The notes: generated from the letters alone by a model not told the origin. Positions 1 through 5,903 are shown, counted from the first letter of the stretch. The stretch is DNA of 6,667 nt from Acetobacteraceae bacterium (GCA_947476855.1 CANJSR010000283.1:1-6667); one strand, 5' to 3'. Made by a program: numbers and translations.

Positions 1-27
1 CTCTCCGGCCTTCTGAATGCTGGCAAC

Positions 28-771
28 ATGTCATTCCCCCTGAACGCGGGCGTGTCGTCCTTCGATGTCCCCGCCCGGGTCCTGCTGCTGGCCAATGACA
101 TGGCCGCCATCGACGGCGTGCCGAACCTGCTGGCCGGGACCGGGTGTGAGATCACCCGCGTAGCGTCCGTGACCGAGGCCCTGGCGCGCGTCGAAGCCGG
201 CGCGTTCGATGCCGTCATCGTCGACTTCCGCCCCGACCTAGTCGGCTACGACGCCGTCTGCCGGCTGCGGGTTGCCCGGGTCGGCCTGCCGATCCTGTTC
301 GTCTCCGCCCGGTCCACCCCCGATGCCCGCGCCCGGGCCCTCGCGATGGGCGCCGACGACGTTGTGGTGCTGCCGTTGAGCCAGGACAGCCTGCTGGCCC
401 ATCTGAGCAACCTGCCGGTCGGCCAGGCCGCCACCGCCCGCACGGTGCTGCAGGTCGGCACGCTGGAACTGGACCTGACCGCCCGCTCGGTCAGTGTCGA
501 TGGAGAGGCTCTGACGCTCTCCGCCCGGGAATACGTGGTGCTGGAAATGCTGGTCACCCGCGCCGGCACCCCGGTTGGTAAGGACGCCCTGCAGGCCCGT
601 CTGGCCGAGGTCGAAGCCGGCTGGGCCGAGGCGGTGGTGGCGTCCGTGCGGAAGAAGCTGGCGGCTGCCGGCGGCGGTGTGGACATCCGCACGGTGCGTG
701 GCCTGGGCTACGTGATCGGCGCGCGCAACGGCCTGTCGCTGCGCTGGATGCCCCAGGCCCTGGCGGCCTGA
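28..771 (+). CDS. OmpR/PhoB-family response regulator with degenerate receiver
   Basis: This is a two-domain cytoplasmic DNA-binding regulator of 247 residues. The receiver domain spans about residues 17-130 and a winged-helix (Trans_reg_C type) domain spans about 140-232, with the likely recognition helix at 200-212 (AEAVVASVRKKLA) and the wing ending in RGLGYVIG. In the receiver, D66 aligns with the phosphoacceptor and S93 with the conserved Ser/Thr. The acidic pair that normally binds Mg is A22-N23, and the conserved Lys before Pro116 is L115. Phosphorylation is therefore doubtful and the protein may act without a kinase (inference). It lies 8 bases before fliJ, so a role in flagellar gene control is likely but the target is unknown. 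The frame is open to the window edge and no good Shine-Dalgarno precedes the ATG at 28, so the true start could be upstream, or at GTG 52. Confidence 0.85.
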   Translation: MSFPLNAGVSSFDVPARVLLLANDMAAIDGVPNLLAGTGCEITRVASVTEALARVEAGAFDAVIVDFRPDLVGYDAVCRLRVARVGLPILFVSARSTPDARARALAMGADDVVVLPLSQDSLLAHLSNLPVGQAATARTVLQVGTLELDLTARSVSVDGEALTLSAREYVVLEMLVTRAGTPVGKDALQARLAEVEAGWAEAVVASVRKKLAAAGGGVDIRTVRGLGYVIGARNGLSLRWMPQALAA

Positions 772-779
772 GGTCGACC

Positions 780-1199
780 ATGCAGAAGGAACTCCGCCTG
801 CTGATCCGGCTGGCCCGTCAGGAAATGGACGAGCGCCGCATCGAGATGGTGCAGGCCGCCTCGGCCCGCGCCGATGCCGATGCCGCCCTGGTCACCCACG
901 CCGAACAGTTTGAGCGGGAAATACAGGCGCCGGCCAACGACCCGGTCGGGCTGCTGACCTTCGGCGCCTGGCGACGCCACGCACTGGATGTCCGGACCGG
1001 ACTGCGGGCGCAGCGCGATGTCTGCGCGGGAGAGGAAGCTGCCGCGCTCGAGTCGGTGCGCGAGGCGTTCACTGATCTGAAGCGGCTGGAAGTGGCGCAG
1101 GACCAGGTGCTGCGGGATGCCAGGCTGCACGCGATCCGCCAAGCCGATCGCATGGCCGATGATGCGCAGGTGCTGATGCCGCTGGACGTCGCTGCGTAA
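780..1199 (+). CDS. fliJ: FliJ-like flagellar export protein
   Basis: This small, highly charged, almost wholly helical protein has 139 residues, close to the usual FliJ length. FliJ is the central stalk of the flagellar type III export ATPase (FliI/FliH) and helps deliver late-substrate chaperones to the export gate. What can be seen is Ala/Glu/Arg-rich coiled-coil sequence throughout, no signal peptide or membrane segment, and the FliJ-like C-terminal pattern of a Lys-Arg-Leu-Glu segment (residues 101-104) followed by a long basic and acidic helix with ADRMADDAQ near the end. The GAGG at 770-773, overlapping the stop codon of the response regulator, lies 6 bases before the ATG, so the two genes are probably cotranscribed and coupled. 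FliJ sequences diverge strongly, so the call rests on length, coiled-coil character and context. fliI is not in the window. Confidence 0.75.
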   Translation: MQKELRLLIRLARQEMDERRIEMVQAASARADADAALVTHAEQFEREIQAPANDPVGLLTFGAWRRHALDVRTGLRAQRDVCAGEEAAALESVREAFTDLKRLEVAQDQVLRDARLHAIRQADRMADDAQVLMPLDVAA

Positions 1200-1208
1200 C
1201 CCTTCCCC

Positions 1209-2933
1209 TCAGTCGATCGGGATACCGGGCTTCTTCCTGAAACGCTCCCACGCGGCGAGGATTTCGTCGATCTGGGTGTTCTGATCGGCTTTCCGCAGAT
1301 CGATCAGCCGGTCGCGCAGGCGCAGGATGATATGGCCGGCGGGCAGGTTCGCCGCGGTCTCCAGCCGGTCCAGGAATACTTTCCCCAGCCGCGGATCGTC
1401 GCGATGAATGCGGTAGGCCGCATAGGTCAGCGCCGAGGACCGTCCATAGCGCACCAGCTTGCGGGCAAAGCCGCGCAGCCGCATCAGGTCCGGGTGGTTG
1501 ACGATGACGTCGCGCACCTCGGTGGCGGTGGGGCTAGCATTCGGCTGGCCTTCCGGCCGCAGCTCCCGCTTCCACAGCAGCACGGCGGTGGCCGAGATCA
1601 GGGCCTTGTCGCCGAAATCCTCGAACATCTCATCGACGGCCGGAGCCTTCTTGGCCTGTTTGTCATAGGTCTCGAACGCCTCGTCCGGCAGGCCGCGCAT
1701 GACCATGACCTCGATCGGCTGGCCGGCTTCCAGCACGGCGGACAGGCGGTGCTGCCCGTTCAGCAGCCGGCCGGAGCGGGAGAAGCAGATCGGCTGGGCG
1801 TTGAACATCCATCGGCCATTGGTGATGTCGCGCGCCATCGCGGCGACATGGGCCTGCACGATGTTGCGGTTGCCGCGGTTGGCGGTCAGGTATTCCTCTG
1901 CCCTGGCCGGCGTGATCGTCTCAACCGTCATCGTATAGATGCCGGGATCCTCCAGAGCCGCCTGGGCTTCCTGCTTCAGCCGCTCACCCATCTCCATCCG
2001 CGCGGTCGAATGCACGAAATCCTTGAGCCCGGTGTAGCCGAGGACGGTGGGGAAGGGTTCCTCCCCCTTCGCGTTCCGTCCGGCCGGATTCCACACATAG
2101 GCGTCGCTGCGGGTGTTCTGGATCGTGTCGTTCAGCGCCTTGATGCAGATCGCGAACAGAGAGATCGCGGGCAGCCGCCGAGCCTTGTCTTCTCGGCTTT
2201 CGATGATTCGGCGGCGGATCATGACGCCGGGTTCGTCCGCGGTGAACTTCTCGGGGTGGACCAGAGCATCCAGGAAGCGGCGCAACGCCGAACGGTCGGC
2301 CTGGAGGCCGATGAAGGCCAGCGGCGTGCGGATCGATTCAGACAGCAGCTTGGCCGGATGATCGAAGCTGAACTTCACGGCCGTCTCGATCTCGGCGCGG
2401 TTCGCCTCCAACGCGCGTTCCATCCGGCTCCACGGTGGGGCGGAGGTGCCGCGCGTCAGCGTCCCGTCCTCATACCGGATCAGCTTCGCGAGCAGGTTGG
2501 CCACCGCGGCGGGCTTGGGGATGCCGCGTGTTTCGAGCACGCCGGTGAACGAGCGGCGGCGCTGCTGGTCGATCGTGTGAACGGTGTCGTCCGGCACGTT
2601 TTCGGCCAGGACGGTGACGAACGGGACCTTGGCGTCGATGCACGCGTACAGCCTTTGCAACCCGTCCAGCAGGACGCCGTTGCGTGACAGGATGATGGGC
2701 ATGCCGTTCAGCACCCATTCGCCCGCCCGCATCGAGGCCGCATAAGCGGCCACCGCTGCCGCATTCCGCTTCCCAACAGGCCGCTTCATCGCCAGCAGGC
2801 TCGGCGCCATGTCCGGCGTGATGCGGACGATCGAGAAGCGGGGCTGGTCGGGGACGACCGCCGGGACGGACGCGGTGCTGGGGGGCATCGGTTCCAGCAG
2901 GTCCAGTCCAGGCAGTTTCGCGGATGACGGCAT
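1209..2933 (-). CDS. Tandem-duplicated ParB-like domain protein of unknown function
   Basis: This 574-residue soluble protein consists of two copies of one module. Module 1 (about residues 33-300) and module 2 (about 334-566) each begin with a ParB/sulfiredoxin-fold-like segment: a helix, then GEWVLNGMPIILSRNGVLLD (71-90) in the first copy and GRWMFNAQPICFSRSGRLLN (373-392) in the second. These are followed by a G-x-x-R-x-x-A box, GLQRLYA at 91-97 and GQHRLSA at 393-399, resembling ParB box II (GERRxRA). A helical second half is also recognisably repeated (FLDALV near 220 and FLDRLE near 520, each followed by an Arg-rich helix). No DNA-cutting, helicase or helix-turn-helix motif was recognised. 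AAGGA at 2940-2944 (minus strand) lies 6 bases from the start codon and supports it. The gene converges on fliJ with only 9 bases between stop codons and diverges from the rod gene. Single-module relatives are typical of phage and mobile regions. The function is unknown. Confidence 0.8.
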   Translation of the reverse strand: MPSSAKLPGLDLLEPMPPSTASVPAVVPDQPRFSIVRITPDMAPSLLAMKRPVGKRNAAAVAAYAASMRAGEWVLNGMPIILSRNGVLLDGLQRLYACIDAKVPFVTVLAENVPDDTVHTIDQQRRRSFTGVLETRGIPKPAAVANLLAKLIRYEDGTLTRGTSAPPWSRMERALEANRAEIETAVKFSFDHPAKLLSESIRTPLAFIGLQADRSALRRFLDALVHPEKFTADEPGVMIRRRIIESREDKARRLPAISLFAICIKALNDTIQNTRSDAYVWNPAGRNAKGEEPFPTVLGYTGLKDFVHSTARMEMGERLKQEAQAALEDPGIYTMTVETITPARAEEYLTANRGNRNIVQAHVAAMARDITNGRWMFNAQPICFSRSGRLLNGQHRLSAVLEAGQPIEVMVMRGLPDEAFETYDKQAKKAPAVDEMFEDFGDKALISATAVLLWKRELRPEGQPNASPTATEVRDVIVNHPDLMRLRGFARKLVRYGRSSALTYAAYRIHRDDPRLGKVFLDRLETAANLPAGHIILRLRDRLIDLRKADQNTQIDEILAAWERFRKKPGIPID

Positions 2934-3057
2934 TCTGTTTCCTTCGGGCGATCAGGGCGGCGTCCTCATTCTGAATAGCCGCGCGAATCTCAGTGGTCCA
3001 GAGATAGGTGAAATCTCGCGAATTAGCAAGAACTCCGAGGCTTCAGGCTGCTACAGG

Positions 3058-3069
3058 TCTTGCGAAAAT
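3058..3069 (+). repeat. Repeat element TCTTGCGAAAAT, copy upstream of the rod gene
   Basis: The 12-mer TCTTGCGAAAAT here is identical to the one at 3885-3896 upstream of flagellin. Both are preceded at the same distance by CAGGC (pattern CAGGC-N9-TCTTGCGAAAAT). A 9-base version, TGCGAAAAT, recurs at 3107-3115. The positions upstream of two flagellar transcription units suggest a shared promoter or operator element, possibly a site for the nearby response regulator (inference). Confidence 0.5.
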
Positions 3070-3106
3070 CTGTTGTAAGCCGTAAATCGACCGGCATGAA
3101 GAATCA

Positions 3107-3115
3107 TGCGAAAAT
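3107..3115 (+). repeat. Partial repeat TGCGAAAAT beside the rod-gene ribosome binding site
   Basis: This is a 9-base match to the core of the 12-mer at 3058-3069, 46 bases downstream of that copy. It follows a GAATC site by 1 base and ends 1 base before the AAAGGAGG Shine-Dalgarno. A protein bound here could affect transcription start or early elongation. It may also be chance similarity in an A-rich leader. Confidence 0.35.
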
Positions 3116-3116
3116 T

Positions 3117-3124
3117 AAAGGAGG
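3117..3124 (+). promoter_or_regulatory. Strong Shine-Dalgarno of the rod-binding gene
   Basis: AAAGGAGG, a near-perfect anti-16S match, lies 6 bases before the ATG at 3131. It fixes that start in preference to other frames that open nearby. Confidence 0.85.
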
Positions 3125-3130
3125 CGCGAC

Positions 3131-3493
3131 ATGAACGTCGTCAAATCCCCCGGACCACCCCTCGGCCCGCCGGCCGGGCCGGTTGCGGCACCCCCGGTCA
3201 ACGGCCGCGTCGATGCCGCTGCGAACCGCCACAGTGCGCGCCTGAAGGACACCGCCCGCCAGTTCGAGGCGATGTTCATGACCGAGATGCTGCGGCACGC
3301 CAGGCCTGATTCAAAGCCCTCCGGTCCCTTCGCGGCCGGGCAGGCCGAGGGCACCTGGCGCACGTTGATGGACCAGGCGCTGGGTCAGGCCGCCGCGCGT
3401 GAAGGGCCGGCGGGCGACGGACGCCTGCGGCAAGCGATCGAAAAGTCCCTGCGGGACGCTGAAAACCGCCATGGGCGGGGAGGAGTACGATGA
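3131..3493 (+). CDS. flgJ: FlgJ-type rod-binding protein, no muramidase domain
   Basis: This 120-residue protein matches the N-terminal rod-binding domain of FlgJ, which caps and assists assembly of the flagellar rod in the periplasm. The signature helix RQFEAMFMTEMLRHARP is at residues 43-59. A second conserved segment, TWRTLMDQALGQAAA at 75-89, corresponds to the family's region before the Asp-Gln pair. The first 25 residues are rich in Pro and Gly and look like a flexible leader rather than a signal peptide, as expected for a substrate of the flagellar exporter. The peptidoglycan hydrolase domain of enterobacterial FlgJ is absent, as is usual in alphaproteobacteria. The last 4 bases (ATGA) overlap the next gene, so translation of the two is probably coupled. 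Confidence 0.85.
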   Translation: MNVVKSPGPPLGPPAGPVAAPPVNGRVDAAANRHSARLKDTARQFEAMFMTEMLRHARPDSKPSGPFAAGQAEGTWRTLMDQALGQAAAREGPAGDGRLRQAIEKSLRDAENRHGRGGVR

Positions 3494-3879
3494 TGACACG
3501 TGATTCCGCGATCACCCAGGCCGCGCGCCTGCTGACCGTCTCTATGCAACAGGAAACCAGGCACGCCCATGCGGGTGCCCTGGCCGATCTGGCCGAGGCC
3601 GCCGCCGCCAAACAGGCCGCCTACACCAGCTTCATGCAGACCTGCGACGGGCTGGAGCAGGATGCCATCGCCACCGAGGTCGGCCTCGCGGCGATGAACG
3701 ACCTGCTGACGGCCGCGAGCGAGAACGCCCTTGTACTCGAAGCCGTGACCACCGTGCTGGATGGGGCGGCGACCCGCCTGCGGAGCCTCGTGGGCGGTAT
3801 GGCGGACCCGGGGACCTATGACCTGCATGACCGTCCGCGGCGGCACGTTCTTGCTGCGAGCGTGGACTCGCAGGCCTGA
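3490..3879 (+). CDS. Probable FlgN-like flagellar export chaperone
   Basis: This small cytoplasmic protein of 129 residues is predicted to be helical. It is rich in Ala and Leu, with heptad-like stretches between about residues 20 and 105 and a polar C-terminal tail. Size, helical character and place between a rod-binding protein and flagellin fit FlgN, the chaperone that carries the hook-filament junction proteins FlgK and FlgL to the exporter. No unambiguous motif identifies it, because FlgN proteins conserve little sequence, so another small flagellar helper cannot be excluded. The purine-rich run ending in GGAG at 3482-3485 serves as its Shine-Dalgarno. The ATG at 3490 overlaps the preceding stop as ATGA, and a second in-frame ATG at 3493 would give a TGATG junction instead. 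The stop codon overlaps a GAATC site. Confidence 0.55.
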   Translation: MMTRDSAITQAARLLTVSMQQETRHAHAGALADLAEAAAAKQAAYTSFMQTCDGLEQDAIATEVGLAAMNDLLTAASENALVLEAVTTVLDGAATRLRSLVGGMADPGTYDLHDRPRRHVLAASVDSQA

Positions 3880-3884
3880 ATCGT

Positions 3885-3896
3885 TCTTGCGAAAAT
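3885..3896 (+). repeat. Repeat element TCTTGCGAAAAT, copy upstream of flagellin
   Basis: This is an exact 12-base match to 3058-3069, with CAGGC at the same distance upstream and a loosely similar T/G-rich stretch after it. Its left half abuts the end of the FlgN-like gene. It is a candidate common control element of the rod and filament genes. Confidence 0.5.
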
Positions 3897-4001
3897 TTTT
3901 GAAGAAACTGCTTTACAGGGTCCGACCTCCTCGCTAAACACCATCCCAACATGATGCGAAGCACTAGAACAGACCGTAGCATGCACCGGCGTCAGAATGG
4001 C

Positions 4002-4029
4002 GCTCCCACCCACAGCCCTGAATGGGAGC
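4002..4029 (+). promoter_or_regulatory. Hairpin sequestering the flagellin Shine-Dalgarno
   Basis: GCTCCCA (4002-4008) is perfectly complementary to TGGGAGC (4023-4029), giving a 7-bp stem with a 14-base loop. The Shine-Dalgarno GGGAG (4024-4028), 8 bases before the flagellin ATG, lies wholly inside the 3' arm. The folded leader would hide the ribosome site. FlbT of Caulobacter is known to act on the flagellin mRNA leader, and flbT is encoded 1.4 kb downstream here, so this is a plausible target for it (inference). Confidence 0.6.
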
Positions 4030-4036
4030 TTTTCAA

Positions 4037-4927
4037 ATGTCTTCGATCCTCACGAACTACGGCGCCATGGTTGCCCTGCAGAACTTGCAGGCCACGCAGC
4101 GCTCTCTGACCGAGACCCAGAACCACATCTCCAGTGGTTTGAAGGTCGCGACGGCTCGCGACGATGCGTCCGCCTGGACCATCGCCTCGACCATGAAGTC
4201 CAACGTGGCGAGCCTTAACCAGGTGAGCCAGAATCTCGGCAACGCTGACTCGATCCTGGGGACCGCGGTCTCCGGCGCGACCCAGATCTCCAAGCTGGTC
4301 TCGTCGATCCGTGCCAAGGTCGCGACGTTCACCGATACCTCGGCGAACAAGTCGGCGATGCAGAGCGAAGTGACGCAGCTCGTCAATCAGATCGGTGCGA
4401 CGATCAAGTCGTCCTCGTTCAACGGCGTCAATCTGCTGGACAGCACGCAGCCCGACGGGCTGGTGTTCCTGGCCGCCACGAACAACGACTACACCGCGAC
4501 GGGCGGTGCTACTTCTCCGACCATCGCCACCGGCGCCGCGGTCGACCTCTCCAGCACCGGCGCCGACACCGCCGTTGACGATTTCTACACGCTGGTGGGC
4601 GACATGGCGGCGGCGATCACCGATACCGACCCGGCTACGCAGCAGACCAACCTCGACGCCGCGATGAAGAAAATTGATGCCTTCGCCGCGTCCGTCCAGG
4701 GCCAAGCCGCGCAGTTCGGTGCCGTCCAGCAGAACGTCCAGTCGCAGAAGACATTCGTCACCAACCTGGCGAATGCGATGCAGCAGGGCGTGAGCAACAT
4801 GATCGACGCGGACATGACCGCCGAGTCGGCGCGTCTGAGCGCCCTGCAGACCCAGCAGCAGCTGGGCACGCAGGCTCTCAGCATCGCCAACCAGGCGCCG
4901 CAGATGATCCTGAAGCTCTTCGGCTGA
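4037..4927 (+). CDS. fliC: Flagellin, filament subunit
   Basis: This is the filament protein, 296 residues from the ATG at 4037. The N-terminal flagellin domain covers about residues 3-140, with the hallmark TQNHISSGLKVATARDDAS and a long helical D1 segment. The C-terminal domain covers about 205-296 and ends in APQMILKLFG, the D0 helix needed for export and polymerisation. The central variable part (about 145-195) is very short and rich in Thr, Ala, Gly and Asp, so the protein has essentially D0/D1 cores, as is common in alphaproteobacteria. There is no cysteine and no signal peptide, since export is through the flagellar channel. The start at 4037 is preferred over the in-frame ATG at 4022 because GGGAG lies 8 bases upstream and the protein then begins with the typical short N-terminus. 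Translation is probably controlled by the leader hairpin and FlbT. Confidence 0.97.
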   Translation: MSSILTNYGAMVALQNLQATQRSLTETQNHISSGLKVATARDDASAWTIASTMKSNVASLNQVSQNLGNADSILGTAVSGATQISKLVSSIRAKVATFTDTSANKSAMQSEVTQLVNQIGATIKSSSFNGVNLLDSTQPDGLVFLAATNNDYTATGGATSPTIATGAAVDLSSTGADTAVDDFYTLVGDMAAAITDTDPATQQTNLDAAMKKIDAFAASVQGQAAQFGAVQQNVQSQKTFVTNLANAMQQGVSNMIDADMTAESARLSALQTQQQLGTQALSIANQAPQMILKLFG

Positions 4928-4932
4928 CTACT

Positions 4933-4963
4933 GGCGGGGCTGGGCTTTCTGCCCAGCTCCGCC
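4933..4963 (+). terminator. Strong hairpin after flagellin
   Basis: A 13-bp stem (4933-4945 with 4951-4963, one G-U pair) closes a 5-base TTTCT loop, 5 bases after the flagellin stop codon. No T-run follows, so it is not a standard intrinsic terminator. It may end or pause part of the transcription, or protect the abundant flagellin mRNA from 3' exonucleases while letting some polymerase continue into flaF-flbT. Confidence 0.6.
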
Positions 4964-4967
4964 GCAC

Positions 4968-4988
4968 GTTGGCGGAGAATTCGCCAAC
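4968..4988 (+). repeat. Second inverted repeat between flagellin and flaF
   Basis: GTTGGCG (4968-4974) pairs with CGCCAAC (4982-4988) around a 7-base loop, only 4 bases after the first hairpin. GAAAAAC follows rather than T residues. It could be part of a composite mRNA 3' end or a leader structure for flaF. Confidence 0.45.
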
Positions 4989-5026
4989 GAAAAACTGCGC
5001 GCCTGACGAGGAAGAAAGCCCGTTCG

Positions 5027-5443
5027 ATGCAGACCTCACCCCACGCTTCCACCGCCGAACCCATGCTCGCGTTTCCGAACGGCGCCGCGTCGGCCTATGG
5101 GTCGGTCATCCGTTCCACCGAAGCGCCCCGCGATATCGAACTCCGGGTCTTCGAGAAGGTTACCGCCGCGTTGGAGGGCGCAGCCGCCCCCGACGCTCAT
5201 TTCACACAGAAAATCCAGGCCGCGCACGACAACCGCGTGCTGTGGCAGACGCTGGCCGCCGATCTGGCCGGGGAGGACAACGCCCTTCCCGTCGACCTGC
5301 GGGCGCGTCTCCTGAGCCTGGCAATCTGGGTTGCCCGTGAAGCCGAACGGGTGATCCACCAGGGGGCAGGAGTGCAGGACATGATTGAGATCAACCGCAG
5401 CATCATGCTGGGTCTTCGGACCTCCACGCAGGGTGCAGTCTGA
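5027..5443 (+). CDS. flaF: FlaF, flagellin synthesis regulator
   Basis: This 138-residue protein carries the FlaF signature blocks: TEAPRDIELRVFEKVTAAL (31-49), a DNRVLWQTLAADLAGEDNAL segment (68-87) continuing into a hydrophobic helix, and IEINRSIMLGL (120-130). FlaF is needed for flagellin synthesis and secretion in alphaproteobacteria and works in balance with FlbT. The N-terminus is some 12 residues longer than I expect for the family. An in-frame ATG at 5063 would shorten it but has no Shine-Dalgarno. AGGA at 5009-5012 is rather far (14 bases) from the ATG at 5027, so initiation may be weak. The stop codon overlaps the flbT start as TGATG. Confidence 0.93.
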   Translation: MQTSPHASTAEPMLAFPNGAASAYGSVIRSTEAPRDIELRVFEKVTAALEGAAAPDAHFTQKIQAAHDNRVLWQTLAADLAGEDNALPVDLRARLLSLAIWVAREAERVIHQGAGVQDMIEINRSIMLGLRTSTQGAV

Positions 5444-5880
5444 TGCCGCTCAAGCTCAAGCTCGCGGCGCGGGAGCGCCTGATCGTGAACGGGGCCGTGC
5501 TGGTCAATGGCGACAGCCGGACCTCGTTGCTTGTCCGCAATTTTGCCCATGTCATGCGGGAAAAGGACGTCCTTCAGGGGGCGGACGCCAACACCCCCAC
5601 CAAGCGCCTGTACTTCCTTGTGCAGACCATGCTGATGCAGCCGCCTCCGTCCGAGGCCCTGCTCGACAGCTACAAGGAAACCCACAAGCAGTTGTGTGAG
5701 GCGTATGTGCGCTCCGACAACCTGGAGGTCCTGGCCGATGTCGACCGCCTGGTCGAACGCGGCGACTACTACAAGGGGCTGACCCGGTTGCATCCGCTGA
5801 TTGCCTATGAAGCGGACCTGCTGAACGTGGAGCCGCACCAGTGGCGCCGCGCATCCGCCGCCATGGCGGAGACGCGCTAG
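5443..5880 (+). CDS. flbT: FlbT, flagellin mRNA regulator
   Basis: This 145-residue protein is of the usual FlbT length. It has the N-terminal beta-rich block LKLAARERLIVNGAVLVNGD (residues 5-24), the middle REKDVLQG (39-46) and RLYFLVQTMLMQ (55-66), and the C-terminal GDYYKGL-x5-LI-x2-E region (107-123). In Caulobacter FlbT associates with the 5' leader of flagellin mRNA and lowers its stability when the hook is not finished, while in some relatives it activates flagellin synthesis. The 1-base overlap with flaF (TGATG) indicates translational coupling, so the two regulators would be made together. The hairpin over the flagellin Shine-Dalgarno at 4002-4029 is its most obvious local target. 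Confidence 0.95.
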   Translation: MPLKLKLAARERLIVNGAVLVNGDSRTSLLVRNFAHVMREKDVLQGADANTPTKRLYFLVQTMLMQPPPSEALLDSYKETHKQLCEAYVRSDNLEVLADVDRLVERGDYYKGLTRLHPLIAYEADLLNVEPHQWRRASAAMAETR

Positions 5881-5903
5881 CCGCGACGGCCACGGAACAA
5901 CGG

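Larger units (their letters stand above)
2934..3130. promoter_or_regulatory. Divergent intergenic region between the ParB-like gene and the rod gene
   Basis: These 197 bases are clearly richer in A+T than the flanking genes and must hold the start signals of both divergent genes. They contain two copies of TGCGAAAAT (3061-3069 and 3107-3115), two GAATC sites (2985-2989 and 3101-3105) and an imperfect 16-base palindrome around 3014-3029. On the minus strand, TTGCTA and TATCTC spaced by 17 bases form a weak sigma70-like promoter for the ParB-like gene. On the plus strand, TTGCGA (3060-3065) and TAAATC (3083-3088), also 17 bases apart, are an equally weak candidate for the rod operon. Neither promoter match is strong. 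Confidence 0.5.
3880..4036 (+). promoter_or_regulatory. Flagellin promoter and leader region
   Basis: This 157-base region upstream of flagellin is A+T-rich in its first half. It carries the 12-mer TCTTGCGAAAAT (3885-3896), a possible sigma70-like pair TTTACA (3912-3917) and TAAACA (3935-3940) separated by 17 bases, and the Shine-Dalgarno hairpin at 4002-4029. No sigma54 consensus (GG-N10-GC in the right context) and no sigma28 consensus was found. The promoter is therefore uncertain; if the sigma70-like pair is used, the leader is about 90 bases long. Confidence 0.45.

Noticed and set aside
1332..2687. Long plus-strand open frame of 451 codons inside the ParB-like gene
   Set aside because: It is antisense to a protein with clear repeated modules, has a composition typical of GC-rich shadow frames and shows no recognisable motif.
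3044..3063. Sigma54-type promoter with the GC of TTGC at 3060-3063
   Set aside because: The upstream GG is separated from GC by 14 bases rather than the required 10. The copy at 3887-3890 has the same wrong spacing.
2809..3078. Plus-strand open frame of 89 codons across the start of the ParB-like gene
   Set aside because: Most of it is antisense to the ParB-like N-terminus, without a ribosome site or a recognisable domain.
4022..4036. Earlier in-frame ATG for flagellin, adding five residues
   Set aside because: It lies within the hairpin loop, has no Shine-Dalgarno of its own and would put the GGGAG inside the coding part. The ATG at 4037 gives the standard N-terminus.
3997..4218. Upstream open frame in the flagellin leader overlapping the gene
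   Set aside because: It lacks a convincing ribosome site and runs out of frame through flagellin. A regulatory leader peptide is possible but unsupported.
4215..4221. TTAACCA, similar to a CtrA half-site
   Set aside because: It lies inside the flagellin coding region where the codons explain it, and no second half-site is at the right spacing.
3992..4705. Minus-strand open frame of 237 codons over flagellin
   Set aside because: It is antisense to an unambiguous flagellin. The His/Arg/Gly-rich translation is typical of a shadow of GC-rich coding DNA.
5197..5838. Minus-strand open frame of 213 codons over flaF and flbT
   Set aside because: Both genes beneath it are certain family members; this is a GC-driven shadow.
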